This document shows, piece by piece, positions 1 through 10,630 of a stretch of 64,000 nucleotides of DNA. The position numbers and the translations under genes were made by a program. The notes under the pieces are model-generated. The model saw nothing but the letters and a program-made list of their open reading frames with translations, was not told the origin of the DNA and ran no database searches. Source of the DNA: Chaetoceros tenuissimus (taxonomy: Eukaryota > Bacillariophyta > Thalassiosirophyceae > Chaetocerotales > Chaetocerotaceae); NCBI GenBank assembly GCA_021927905.1, contig BLLK01000045.1:992001-1056000 (forward strand). The letters run 5' to 3'. How positions within the stretch are numbered: position 1 is the stretch's first letter; every line of letters begins with the position of its first letter.

Positions 1-2307
1 TTGGAATGCTTGAAGAAGCCGTCAATCTGTACAAGGATTTAGATAGAAAAGACTTGGTTTGTGATCTGTATGTTTCTCGTAGGATGTGGGATCAAGCTTT
101 TCGAGCTGCAGAAGAAGACCAAGTACTAAAGAGATCCATCCATTACTATTGCGGAAAAGACCTTGAAGCAAAAGGCGATTTGGAAGGTGCTTCCGTCCAT
201 TATGGGAAAAGTTCTCTCCCTGAACGGAAGCTATTATTATGGAGGTACGAAAGAGGAATTGTTTCCACTCCTCAAAGTTTGTTGGAACAAATCAAAGACG
301 AGGAAAACATGTCTCTTCCAGGTTTGATTGCAGAAAAGAATGGTGACCTAGAGGAAGCAGAACGTCTCTTTAGAGTCACCAATGATGTTGCAAATCTGAT
401 ACGACTAGCTTGTGGAAGCGTAAATAATTCAGAATACAAGTTAGGGTCGATACCGTTACAAAAAGAGTCTGACTTTTACCAGATGGGGTTGGTGTTTGAG
501 AAACAAGGAGATCTACCTCGTGCAGTAGAGTATCTTCGGAAGTCTGGCTCTCTTGATCACGCGATTCGCATCATCAAAATGCGACCCGAGTATATTGATT
601 TACTTCTTGAGTTGGCACTCGAGAGCAAAGATGCTTCTCAAAAACTTTCATGTGCAGAAATTATTGCGAAGAAGGGACTATTTCAGAAGGCTGCCAGACT
701 ATTTTTAGATGGAGGAAATGCCTCAAAAGCCAGAGAGATCATGAAACAAATTGCGGATGAAACCTTGTTCCAAGACCACCTCTCTTTTCAAGATAAAGTA
801 GAATATGTGAATCTCATCGACGAGCTTGAGCTGGATATCCCTACCACATACATCAACGCTTGTGCAAAAGTTTTAATACAAGCAAAAAATGAAGAGAAAG
901 CGATCAAGTTTTTGCAGTCAAGGTCTCTTCCGGTGCACATCATCCTTTCATTGCTCAAGGAAAACAAAGTCACTTTAAGCAAAGAAAAGTTGAATACATT
1001 GGTTGCAAACAATTCTGAAACAAACAGTTCTAGCCATTTAAATGATGTCGACTCCATTGCGCAATATCTAATTCAATCAGGAGACGTTGTAGGAGCGTGT
1101 GAGCTCTACAGTGAAAAGGGAGACTATGTGAAAGGACTCAAATGTTTACTGAAGAATAATGTGTCGCCTTCTAAGGTTATTGAATACGCGAACAAATCAA
1201 AGTCAAAAGAAGTTTTTATTCTGGCAGCGAACTACCTTCAAACCACGTGAGTTGTCTATTTCCTTTTGCATCTTTATTACGTCCTACCAATCGTTTAATC
1301 CTCTTCTAATCCCCATTTGCAGAAATTACAAAGATGAGCCTTCAATTAAAAAAGCACTTGTCACATTTTACACTAATTCTGAATCTTACCTACAGTTGAT
1401 TAGATTGTTCATGGTGTTTGCGGAAGAGGAAGCTTTGTCTTCTGGAGATTATCAAAAAACGCTACAGTTTTTGAATCAAGCGTCAAAGTACAGTCGCCTC
1501 ATTGAATCTTGGGACAACTTGGAAGATGGGAGTATCCTAGCCAACAAAATCAATTCTACTACAAAGTTTCTCGAAGCCAAGAGACTTTTTTCAGATGAGG
1601 AAACTTTAGAGGAGGGAAAGAAGCTTTGCCTCGAACTTTTGCAAAGTCCTGTGGATCTTGCGCCTGTCCAACTAGGCGACGTTTTTGCTTCGTTGATTGA
1701 AGAAGAGAATGATGACCAAGTTTCCTTTGAACTTGTCAATCAAATGATGGAAAAGAATGTTATTGTTGAAGAGTTTTTAGACAATGATTTACTGGAGCAA
1801 ATCTTCAAAGCCAATGGCAAGGTGTGGGGTAATATATCCTTGGCTGACGACAAACAGAGTTCCGAGACCGAGGAAGATGCTCTCTTGCTTCTATCAAAAG
1901 AGCAGCGATTGATTCTTGACCACGTCTGCAGGAAACATTGGCAAGAAGCACGTGACGCTATTTTGGCAAACAAAGAGGATCTCACTGTTGGTCTTTTGAA
2001 CCGCATTTGCTGTGAGTGTCCACCTCAATCAGTTCTTGTAGAGGTCATGCGTTCAAAAGCATATTTGTTCAAAGAACTTGATGACAAGAGGCGCTACCCT
2101 CTTCACTATCTCTGTAAACATGGTGCTTCTGCTTTTACAATCATCTTTGCTATTCAACGAAACAAGGATGCTCTCAAACATAAAGATGTACATGGTATGA
2201 CACCAGTTGACTATATAAAGACATCATCGTGGACACACGGAGATATCCAAGACGAAAAGCCCATGTTATTAAAGGAGCTAAGAGAGGCTTTCAATCTCAG
2301 CATTTAA
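1..2307 (+). CDS. IFT140: IFT140-like intraflagellar transport protein, 3' part, with ankyrin-like tail
   Basis: IFT140 is a subunit of the IFT-A complex, which drives retrograde transport in cilia. The visible part is the helical TPR-like half; the reading frame is open to the window edge, so the WD40 half must lie upstream. Two exons: up to 1246, then 1323-2307, joined by a 76-bp GTGAGT...TTTGCAG intron that restores the frame as TNYKDEP. The stretch KEVFILAANYLQ matches the family signature KEIYIMAANYLQ just before that splice, and LAPVQLGDVFASLIEE matches the usual IRIGDVYGFLVEH region. About 741 residues are visible. The last 90 residues are not typical of IFT140: they hold ankyrin-like motifs (YPLHYLCKHGAS, DVHGMTPVDYI) in the same open exon. 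The family call is strong; the tail as part of the same protein is inferred from the uninterrupted frame. Confidence 0.87.
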
Positions 2308-2404
2308 TCATTTTTAAAATGCGCATTTTATCTATTCTATTATAAATACTATTACTATCTCGTTGTTTTGTTCTTTTTAAGTTCATCGAAACACATTCGA
2401 GTTT

Positions 2405-3088
2405 CTATTCATTCACAAGTTTACACCATTGAACATTAATTCCGCTCATCCCTGCTGAAGGAGAAAATGCATCACCGTTCAAACATTGATAAGCAAGGAC
2501 AGCAAATGTCAGGAAAACACTTGTGATGACCATTGCTTCCATTATACCAAACACTTTCTTTTGTAGGACTATGCTGCTGTTTCTTTCACAATAAATATCT
2601 TCTCCAAACAACAAGTTATTCAAAGAAGAACCAAAAATAATCCTACTCAGGTTACTCCCTGAAGCAAGAATAAATATAGATATATAGGATGACCTCTCGA
2701 TAACATCAGGAAGCAATGAAGGACCACACCTGGTAGTTACAATTGAATATTCACTCCATAATAAAACCAAAGACGTGAAGATACCAATGATAGAAACTCC
2801 ATAGGTGATCCAGGGACTTATAACATCAGCATCTAGGCCATGATTAGCATGATTCTCGTCTTTCTCATCCGATGGAGAAGACATGAAAACATGAGTTTGA
2901 CTAATAGTAGGAGAAAATGCGAAATCCTTTTGAAATGCACATGTTCTGCTTGGTTTGTTTGTTGAAAAATGGTTGGTCCGAGTTTGAAGTTTATGTGCAG
3001 AAAATGCCTCGCAAGTTCTAGTACAGAGAGTCAGCGAAAACAGTACGAAGATCCAACTAAGCTTCCGCTGTGCCATTTGCATATTCAT
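2405..3088 (-). CDS. Predicted plastid-targeted membrane protein, unknown function
   Basis: A single-exon protein of 227 residues not recognised as a known family. It opens with a hydrophobic signal peptide (about residues 10-28) followed by CEAFSAH, close to the ASAFAP-type cleavage motif of diatom plastid preproteins, and then a Ser/Thr/Asn-rich basic stretch like a transit peptide. The mature part has about three membrane segments: around residues 92-114, a weaker one near 135-155, and 180-203. There is no obvious catalytic motif. Nearby ATG codons at residues 3 and 5 could also start the protein; residue 5 gives the more typical signal peptide. It lies tail-to-tail with IFT140 (97 bp apart) and head-to-head with the next gene, another plastid-type preprotein, so the two may share a promoter region. 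Plastid location is inference from the presequence. Confidence 0.7.
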   Translation of the reverse strand: MNMQMAQRKLSWIFVLFSLTLCTRTCEAFSAHKLQTRTNHFSTNKPSRTCAFQKDFAFSPTISQTHVFMSSPSDEKDENHANHGLDADVISPWITYGVSIIGIFTSLVLLWSEYSIVTTRCGPSLLPDVIERSSYISIFILASGSNLSRIIFGSSLNNLLFGEDIYCERNSSIVLQKKVFGIMEAMVITSVFLTFAVLAYQCLNGDAFSPSAGMSGINVQWCKLVNE

Positions 3089-3436
3089 ATTCTAGTTAAA
3101 GTTATAGGTTTGGGCAAAGACTGTGCTTATCAAGAAGAGAAGAACTATTGGTATGTATGAAATTCAGCAGCTGGTTGTTGAAATGGGACGGTTTTTGTTG
3201 TCGTAGCAAAAGGTAGAAAGTGTCACCTCTGCCAGGGAGACCCGGATCTTCAACTACCATCTATTTATTGTTCTTCCTTTCCTATCCCTTTCCTCTATTC
3301 ACCTCTTTTTGACATCATCTTTTCTTCGAAATAATGATGGATGACAATCACACAATCACCTTCATTATTGGATGTGAGGTATATTTTTACTTTCATTCTA
3401 TCACCTTCCTTTTTTGTTGAGATTTGACAACACATT

Positions 3437-4893
3437 ATGAAGTTTACGTCAGTGTTATCCTTAATTCTTGTAGCATCATCGCTATCTACCTCTCACTCAT
3501 TCTCGACAGGTCGATCAAGTCTATCATATCTACCAAATAGCAGTGCGACATCGGAAGCAAAACTCTCCATTGAAAATGAAATACAAAACCAAATTCAAAG
3601 TAAATCAGTGACAGAACTAAACATGTCATCTCTGAGTGGCGGAGCAAGTGATGGACCAATTGCAGCAATCAAAAGTTTCACGAAAAAGAATTCTTTTCTA
3701 TTGGGAATGGCTGTAGCTGTTTTGATGGCGAAAGCTTTCCCATCTGTAAGTATCCAAAAATGAATTTGAAGCAACTACATCAAAATTATACTTATATACA
3801 TGTCTTGCCAAAACATAGCTTGGAGTCAATGGCGGAGTAATGCGACCAGAATTATTTATTGGAAAATTTGGAGTAACAATGATTTTCCTTTTATCTGGGG
3901 TATCGCTTGAATTATCTGAGTTAAAAAGTGCAGTTGCAAATGTAAAATTGAATTTCTTGGTTCAGTCGGGATCTTTTCTAGCATGGCCATTTCTGGTGGG
4001 AGTTCCAATCACTACTGCAATCAAGAATTTTTTACCAAATCTATTTCCAAAAGCACTATTAGAGGGAATTTTAATTTTGACTTGTTTGCCAACCACAGTG
4101 AATATGTGTGTTTTGTTAGCTGGTGCAGCTGATGGAAACGTTGCCGCTGCTCTTTGTAATGCCGTGATGGGGAATATGATGGGGATCTTCGTGACACCAG
4201 CTTTGTTAATGTACTTTTTTGGAACTGCTATCGAATTACCTTTCTTGAACATGGTACTTAAGTTATGTAATAAGGTGTTGCTACCTGTTGGTGAGTAAAA
4301 GTGTATGATCAATTTTATGCTTCGCTATGGGCTCTATATTTCTCACTAATGATTTGTAAATGAAGCTGTGGGGCAAGTTCTCCGTGCAACTCCTGCAAAG
4401 GAGTTCTTTGTCAAGAACAAGAAAACTTTCAAGTCACTTCAAGAGGTAAGGTACTATGTCCACGACTATGTTCGTGTAACCCTTTTCAAATTAAAAGGCT
4501 AATCATTTCACTATTTTACAGTACATTTTGATTGGTCTTGTATGGAATGCATTCTGTAATGCTTTTACAAAAGGATTGGGAATAGCATTTTCACATGGGG
4601 TTGCACTTCTAGCACTACTATCATCTCTTCATCTTGCAAGTTTCAAACTGCTCATGAAATTTTTTAGTTCTAAAGCTCTTAATTTTTCACGTGAAGATGC
4701 TATTGCTGCAACATTTTGTACATCACACAAAACTCTTGCATTTGGGCTTCCATTACTAAATACTATCTTTGAAGGAAATCCTAACTTAGCTGCATATTGT
4801 GCGCCAGTAATGTTCATTCATCCACTACAATTGTTAATGGGTAGTGTGCTTGCTAGTAAATTGAAGGATGAGGGTGAGGGGAAGAAAGCATAA
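3437..4893 (+). CDS. BASS4/SLC10A7-type sodium-coupled transporter, plastid presequence
   Basis: A 410-residue membrane transporter of the bile acid:sodium symporter superfamily, SLC10A7/RCH1 branch, to which plant chloroplast BASS4 belongs. Four exons fit: 3437-3745, 3819-4290, 4366-4445 and 4522-4893, all with GT-AG borders and conserved frame. Family landmarks are [11 protein letters not shown] at the start of the core, [27 protein letters not shown] in the middle crossover helix, and [15 protein letters not shown] with HPLQLLMGS near the C-terminus. The first 100 residues are extra: a signal peptide ending in SHSFST, a plastid-type cleavage site, and a Ser/Asn-rich region. Location in a plastid membrane is inferred from that presequence. 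The transported substrate cannot be read from the sequence; known relatives are linked to calcium and metabolite handling. Confidence 0.85.
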
Positions 4894-5286
4894 AAAGACT
4901 TTTATATTTCACATAAAATAGTATTGAGTATAATGCAAATTGTTATCTTTTCAGTGGGGATCTGTAAGAATCCAAAGAGTATTACTCCGCCATACTCCTT
5001 GTCTCCGGAGCGGTGTACATGTTATCTAGTGATCAGCTGTCAATGATTTGAACCGTCTTTCGTAATGGTATACTACGAGTGAGTTGTAATAAGTCAAATA
5101 CAACCTTTCGTAAGTAATGTCATTGGAAAAATTGAAAAAATGCGCGAAGGAGTCCCATCTTGATTTGAATCCCTAAGGAATACGGTTACCTGATTACTAA
5201 AATTGAACCTCTTTGCATTGTCCTTTGCTCTTCCACCAATCCCCCACCCTTTTCTCATTCTAAACGAATCGATTGAGAGAGTAACC

Positions 5287-5936
5287 ATGGCAGCAGGTAT
5301 GTTAACCTAAGTCTGGTGAACTATCATCGTTTCAGTTGAGAATATGGCTTCACAATTCACACGCTAATCCGATGTATATCGCATACATGATGAGGAGAAA
5401 TCTTTCGCAATCTCATGTGTAGCAGAATGAAGTTTCATATTCGATACTGATGGAGTTCACCAGTTCAATTTGTTTATACTATTGAATCTGAATCTAACAA
5501 TATATTCTATTCATGACCTGTAGGAAAAGCATCAGCAGTAGCAAAGAAGCTCACCAAGGGAGTATCCAAGAAGGGAACTCGCATCCACACCAAGACCCAC
5601 TTCTACCGTGGAAAGACTGTTGACCTTCCATCCGCACCAAAGTACAACAAGAAGTCTACCCCAAAGAAGAACTCCCTTGACAAGTTCTCTGTTATCAAGT
5701 TCCCTCTCACCACTGAGTCTTCCATGAAGCTCATTGAGGACTCTAACACCCTTGTTTTCATTGTTGACATCAAGTCCAACAAGAGACAGATCAAGAACGC
5801 TGTTAAGGAGCTTTACCAGATCGATGCTGAGCGTGTGAACACTCTTATCACCCCAAAGGGAGCTAAGAAGGCATACGTCAAGCTTCACAAGGATCACGAT
5901 GCACTTGATGTTGCAAACAAGATTGGAGTAATCTAA
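5287..5936 (+). CDS. RPL23A: Large-subunit ribosomal protein uL23 (L23a)
   Basis: A 140-residue cytosolic ribosomal protein that sits at the peptide exit tunnel and contacts 25S rRNA and the signal recognition particle. Exon 1 is only 10 nt (5287-5296, coding MAA plus one base); a 227-bp intron follows, and exon 2 is 5524-5936. The joined protein has the basic eukaryotic N-terminal extension ([17 protein letters not shown]), then the uL23 fold with [18 protein letters not shown] and the C-terminal [18 protein letters not shown]. Codon use is visibly biased toward C-ending codons (AAG, TTC, ATC, ACC), unlike its neighbours, as expected for a highly expressed gene. A split directly after the first few codons is common in ribosomal protein genes. 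It lies tail-to-tail with AHI1, 57 bp away. Identification is very secure. Confidence 0.97.
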
Positions 5937-5993
5937 AGAGGTACTCTATCTTGAATAAAATAACATGAAATGTGTAAAACTAGACCTGTACTT

Positions 5994-7868
5994 TTATGAC
6001 GCTTTCGTTACTATAATTGTAGATATAATCTGAGCAAAAGAGTAGATCATCAAATTATGCGTTTCACTCCACACAATGGATGATACAGGAACACCAATCT
6101 CAGGAGCCGTAATGAAATCCTGTAGAGATCAATAAAAGTTACAGCAAAAGTGAGAAACTCGAAATCATAATTGCAGTCAACACTCTACAACTGCGACTAT
6201 ACTTACATGTTTCCTGATCAATCCACTGCTATCCAACAAAACAATTTTTCCTTTCCGTGTTGCAGCAATAACATATTTAAAGTCTGGACTATAGTTGGCG
6301 AGACAAAAGTCGTGATCATTTCCTTCGTTTGACAGACAGAAAGGCCTCGTTTCATGAGAAATCAAATCATACACGATGAGAGTACCAACATTTTTGTTCC
6401 TAGCTGTTATTAGTAGACTGTGAGGACCTTTGTCGGTATCAAAGGCTCGCAACGAAAGGTGGAGGATCGGGTTGTTCACTGTAAATTGAAATAAAACTGT
6501 GAAATCAGCAACGGATTGAACGCTGGACAATTGCATTGGTTTCCAAATTACAATTTTCCCTATTGAGTCCCCAGTGATTATTCTACCATTGTACTTGTTG
6601 CATACAATAGCATCGATGCTATTTTCGTGAATTTGCTCATGAAACTTGTCAAAACTATTCTTTGATTCTCTCGTCAATGTATTTTTGGAATAAAAGCTTC
6701 CATCACCAAGACCAATCAACAAAAGAGGCTCATCTGGAATTGGATGAAAAGTAAGAGCCGAAGGATAAAGGTATGGATCGAGATAAAATGCTGTATATTG
6801 AATCTCCAAAGTTGCAATAGCTTCTCGTTCAATCCTAATCAGCAAGACTCTATTATCATTACCACAACAAGCAAGAGTGGAGTCATCGCTTGACCAGCAA
6901 ATGGACCGAACAGCCATAAAGATGAACTTGGATGAAACCAACGAAGTTTCTTTTGGTTCAGAGATATTATAAATGTACAAATACTTTTCATGCGTTGCTA
7001 TTACTAGTAGATCACCAGAATTTGAGAGAGATGACGTGACTACATTGCATACATCTATTTTCATAAAGAGTTCATCTGGCAATTGACATTTGCCATTGAA
7101 AGGCCTCTTGTATGAAGCGAGAATGCTTTCATCTTCCTTCTTTTCAAATTCGTTCGAGTGTATACCTGGCTGAATCGTGTTGTCTGTAGCGGCCTCATGG
7201 CTGAATTGAAAGTCTTCATCCATCTCTGCAATAGAATGATCAACAATATTTTCGCTGGTTTCAATCTCAAGATATAAATGTGATGAGAGCATAGATTTTC
7301 TTTTCAAAAGAAATTGAGTAAATACTTTTGGCACTTTTTTTACATCAATGTCCAATCCTGCTGGATGGCTTTTCCGAAACCAGTGTATCCGCTGCCATTC
7401 AAAGGTTTGAAGTTTACAACCAATGTTCGGGAGTCGGGTGCCTCTACACCCTTCAACATCACCTGGTACCTCGTTCATGTCTTTCATTAGTTTTAGGAAA
7501 GCATAACCCATAACCTTTGCTTTCACATCATAAAGAGACCTCTTGATATCTGTGGTAGCCTCGACAACCTCAATCAAAATTACAACATCATCGTCAACAA
7601 TAGAATGAAGCATTGGACCTTCGATCCAAACCGTTTCATCGAAATCAATTCGAATAGGAAAGTTACATGATCCATATCTTTCGTTTGATGTTCGATGAAC
7701 ATTTTCTGATTTATTCAGTATGTTTTCACCTTTGGAGTTGCAAAAGTAAACGTGAAGGAACGGATGAAGTAAACATAACTCATGTATCAAATTCTCATTT
7801 TTTCGAATCTGTAACTTTATACATTCGAATGAGTCTGTCTTTTCAGAGACTTGACCTTCGTTCAACAT
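5994..7868 (-). CDS. AHI1: AHI1 (jouberin)-like ciliary transition-zone WD40 protein
   Basis: AHI1 is a transition-zone/basal-body protein needed for cilium assembly in animals. Two exons: 7868-6207 and 6119-5994, joined across GTAAGT...CTCTACAG, giving 595 residues. Stopping at the first in-frame stop (6177) would lose the last strand of the propeller, so the spliced form is preferred. The N-terminal third matches the AHI1 C2-like region: LLHPFLHVYF near residue 35, FDETVWIEGP near 75, MGYAFLKLM near 123, and TFEWQRIHWF near 155. Next come SYKRPFNGKCQLPDEL (compare RLPGQACRIPNKHL in human AHI1) and then WD40 repeats, with SICWSSDDSTLACCGND, LTFHP and RIITGDSIGKIVIWKP. There is no SH3 domain, which in animals is C-terminal. 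Similarity is spread over the full length, so a generic WD40 protein is unlikely. Confidence 0.85.
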
Positions 7869-8131
7869 TACAGCACAATCCTACTAATGTTATAAGCAAG
7901 TTTCAAATTAAATATTTTTGAAGCAAAACAATGTACTGGTAGCACTTTTCTGTGAAGTAGCTTTACTTTATAGAGAGGATTGTTCATCAGTAGTGGGTGC
8001 TGTCAAGCGATAGCTTGGTGTGTCAAAGGAACAAAGTAAACAAGTACATACGCAACACAAAGAAATATTTTTCTTCCTTCTTCTTCTTTCCCAAAAAAGT
8101 ATCTAATAGAAAAGAAAGAACTAAAACAAAA
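7869..8131. promoter_or_regulatory. Shared intergenic promoter region, AHI1 / LC8 dynein light chain
   Basis: These 263 bp separate the ATG codons of two divergently transcribed flagellar-type genes and must hold both promoters. Pyrimidine-rich runs lie near the light-chain start. No clear RFX X-box, the ciliary element of animals, was seen by eye. Confidence 0.5.
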
Positions 8132-8602
8132 ATGGAAAAGAAAGAAGTCGACCAAGAAGAATTGAAGAAGCTTCAAACTAAACCATTGATTAAGGTTCGT
8201 AATAATCATGATTGATGTTCAGGTACCTTTCTTTGATATTTTATCTTTACCTTCTCTTTTACTTCAGTACTCAGACATGCCAACAGAAATGGGGGGCGAA
8301 GCTGTGGAAATTATAACAATGGCAATCGATAAACACCAAGCCAAAAAGAACTATGAGGTGAGTTCATGACAAAGTTTGGATAGAATGCTATGCATCTTTA
8401 TTCATAGTCCATCTTACTTTTATCTGTTTCTGTTTTTGTAAAGTCTGCTGCACAAATGATCAAGAATACCATGGATAAAAAGTTTGGCTCAACTTGGCAT
8501 TGTATCATTGGTGAAGGTTTTGGCTTTGATGTTACTTGCCAACGGAAATATTTACTTCATATATATTACGGGTGTACAGGAGTCCTATGTTATAAATCTT
8601 GA
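8132..8602 (+). CDS. DYNLL: LC8-type dynein light chain
   Basis: A 103-residue light chain of the LC8 family, a dimeric hub found in cytoplasmic and axonemal dynein. Three exons: 8132-8194, 8268-8357 and 8444-8602, all phase 0. The first donor is GTTCGT rather than GTAAGT, but an in-frame stop follows soon, so splicing there is required. Landmarks are KYSDMPTEM (LC8: KNADMSEEM), MDKKFGSTWHCIIGEGFG (LC8: FDKKYNPTWHCIVGRNFG) and the last strand YYGCTGVLCYKS. The 20-residue N-terminal extension is charged and longer than in canonical LC8, and the sequence is more diverged than the near-invariant cytoplasmic LC8. That divergence, and the divergent pairing with AHI1, make an axonemal outer-arm role plausible, but this is inference. 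Confidence 0.88.
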
Positions 8603-8966
8603 GTTCAATTATGAGATATATACTAGATAAAGTGTAATGATGAGTTTGCTTGGTTTTATCATAGCAATAGAAGTTCGACATAGCAATAGAAGTTCGAATG
8701 AACATTAACGGAAGGTAAAATTCAAATGTAAAATCATGAGAACATGGTTTACAGTTATTGGCGGTTATTACAGACACGGACACGTCTGCAACGTGAAGTT
8801 TAGCGATCTTCTTCGTGGATCTTCATGGAAAAGAATGGATTGAATCTTCAAGAAGAAGAAACGCACGGAAGTTGTCAAACCTCTACACGATCCGATGACT
8901 TGACTTCACTCTCTCTTGTTCATCATTACAATAAAAGTAAAGACTAAACAACTTCATTTGATCAAC
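8603..8966. other. Intergenic, with a 19-bp tandem repeat
   Basis: 3' flank of the dynein light chain and 5' flank of the next small gene. Two perfect adjacent copies of a 19-bp unit beginning CATAGCAATAG lie at 8660-8678 and 8679-8697. Nothing else stands out. Confidence 0.8.
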
Positions 8967-9454
8967 ATGTTCTCCAACAAGCCAGAAAATACTCAGTTCC
9001 GTCGCATGAGTGCTGAAGACGAAGAAATGTTCGTTAAGCCAGGTTCTTCTCCTGTTATGGTAAGTTTTCTTCGTCCTTGGTCACTCTTGATGAAGTCCAT
9101 CGTGACTTTGGCATTTTACTTTGTAAATGAGAGCACACATAGGAATACACTATGAGGATTCTTGTTCATTCTCAATAACAAAAAAGGGAAAGCATGGAGC
9201 CTTTGATTTGTCCGTTGACTCCCTGGAAGTGACTTTCAGTGATTAGTAGAAATGAATTTGTATTGGACTTGAACAATAACAAACTGATGCTCTTTTCTCT
9301 TTTCACACTATTTTACTAACATTACTTATTCTCTTCTTAGACACCGGCTATAGTTGAACCTTCGGATGATAAGACAAAACAAGGACCAGTTCTTCCTGAC
9401 TTGACTGAGGAGAAATTGAAGGCTATTAATATGCCAAAGCCATTTTCACTATAG
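8967..9454 (+). CDS. Small two-exon protein, unknown function
   Basis: A 68-residue protein made from exons 8967-9059 and 9341-9454, joined at a perfect GTAAGT donor and a CTCTTCTTAG acceptor with the frame kept (PVM then TPAIVEPSDD). It is hydrophilic, with no membrane segment or signal. The N-terminal half is acidic (SAEDEEMF), the middle is VEPSDDKTKQGPVLPDL, and it ends in MPKPFSL. No family was recognised. The splice signals, the long open first exon and the position between two clear genes support a real gene; the second exon alone is too short to be convincing. Conservation in other diatoms would decide. Confidence 0.5.
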
Positions 9455-10090
9455 AGGTTGTAAATCTGTTACATTCAATCATTTCAATCTTCGGGGACAA
9501 AATTTTGCAATAATTGAAAGAGATTGAATGATGTCGATTCAACAAAAAATCTAGAGACTTATTTTACAGTGAAAAAGTTCAAGTGTTCCTTTCTGTCCAG
9601 GGTGTAAATTTATGAATAAAATTAGAACAAGTAAACGATAGCACAATTTTTATATATATAAAATTGTGATGAGCACTGCAGGAAATGTTTATTTTGCAGG
9701 GAGATACTATTGCAAAGCTGCCGGTTCTGTTTTATTTTTTTGCTTTTTCTCTTCGTCTCTACGGACGTCATCTCCTAATGGGGTTATGCTACCATAGTCA
9801 AGTCACTGCTCAGATTTATCACACCTAACCCAAGCAAGCCTAACCTATCTTTGGAATACCTCTTCATCTTTTATTCAAAACTCAAAACTCATCTATGCAA
9901 CCAAGACACACGATGTTTTGATTAGCTACTAGTAGTTTAGATCATATCGAGTAGTACAACGAGTACAAATAGGAACAACTTTGATTCAAGAAAGTATTGC
10001 TACACCCCTACTCTCAAGAGAACTAGACAGGAAATAGTGCATCATATCCAAGTATATTTTAATTAAAGGAAATATCTACAAAAATTCGAA
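9455..10090. other. Intergenic region with an AT-rich palindrome
   Basis: No coding potential seen. An almost perfect palindrome, CACAATTTT...AAATTGTG around a TATATATATA core, lies at 9642-9668 and could form a hairpin in the transcript or mark a 3' end. The rest is presumed promoter of RPB11. Confidence 0.6.
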
Positions 10091-10474
10091 ATGAATGCTC
10101 CAGAACGTGCACTTTCCTTTCTTCTAGATGAAGATAACGCAGAGCAGAAGATCACATATGCAGCCGACACAAAAGTTAGTAATGCCGGGACCTTCACGAT
10201 CAACAAAGAAGACCACACCGTAGCGAATCTATTTCGTATGCAATTGTTGAGAGATCCTAATGTAAGATTTGCGGGATATATTCACCCGCATCCATTGATT
10301 CATAGAATTGATTTAAAAATTCAAACTACCTCGAGTACAGTTCCACCAGTTGATTGTCTCACTGCTGCGATTGAAGATTTAGCTGGAGAAACGGATCATC
10401 TCATAGAACAAACTACCAATGCGATTTCAAAGTGGAAAAAAGAAAATCAAGCAGGTATGGGACAATTTCAATGA
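10091..10474 (+). CDS. POLR2J: RNA polymerase II subunit RPB11
   Basis: A 127-residue single-exon gene for the RPB11 subunit, which pairs with RPB3 as the eukaryotic counterpart of the bacterial alpha dimer during polymerase assembly. The start MNAPERALSFLL and the core DTKVSNAGTFTINKEDHTVANL are nearly the textbook sequence, followed by QLLRDPNVRFAGYIHPHPL and IQTTSSTVPPVD. The length fits the family (about 115-120) with a short Gln-rich C-terminal end. It is RPB11 rather than the Pol I/III subunit AC19, because the start MNAP and the FTINKEDHT motif are Pol II specific. It converges on WDR82, which also acts with Pol II. Confidence 0.96.
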   Translation: MNAPERALSFLLDEDNAEQKITYAADTKVSNAGTFTINKEDHTVANLFRMQLLRDPNVRFAGYIHPHPLIHRIDLKIQTTSSTVPPVDCLTAAIEDLAGETDHLIEQTTNAISKWKKENQAGMGQFQ

Positions 10475-10630
10475 GGGGATAGGGTTGGTTGCAAAACTAT
10501 GGTCTCAAACATGTTTTGAATGATTAGAAATCTAAGACTAAATTCCTTTTCATTTCTGGGAATATAATTTTTATGACATAGTCTATGAGGAAATTAACGC
10601 ATCTGGTTTATTAAGCAATGGTTGACTACT

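Noticed and set aside
9642-9668. The AT palindrome as a Pol III terminator or a transposon end
   Set aside because: No matching tRNA or target-site duplication; a simple AT palindrome is common in such DNA.
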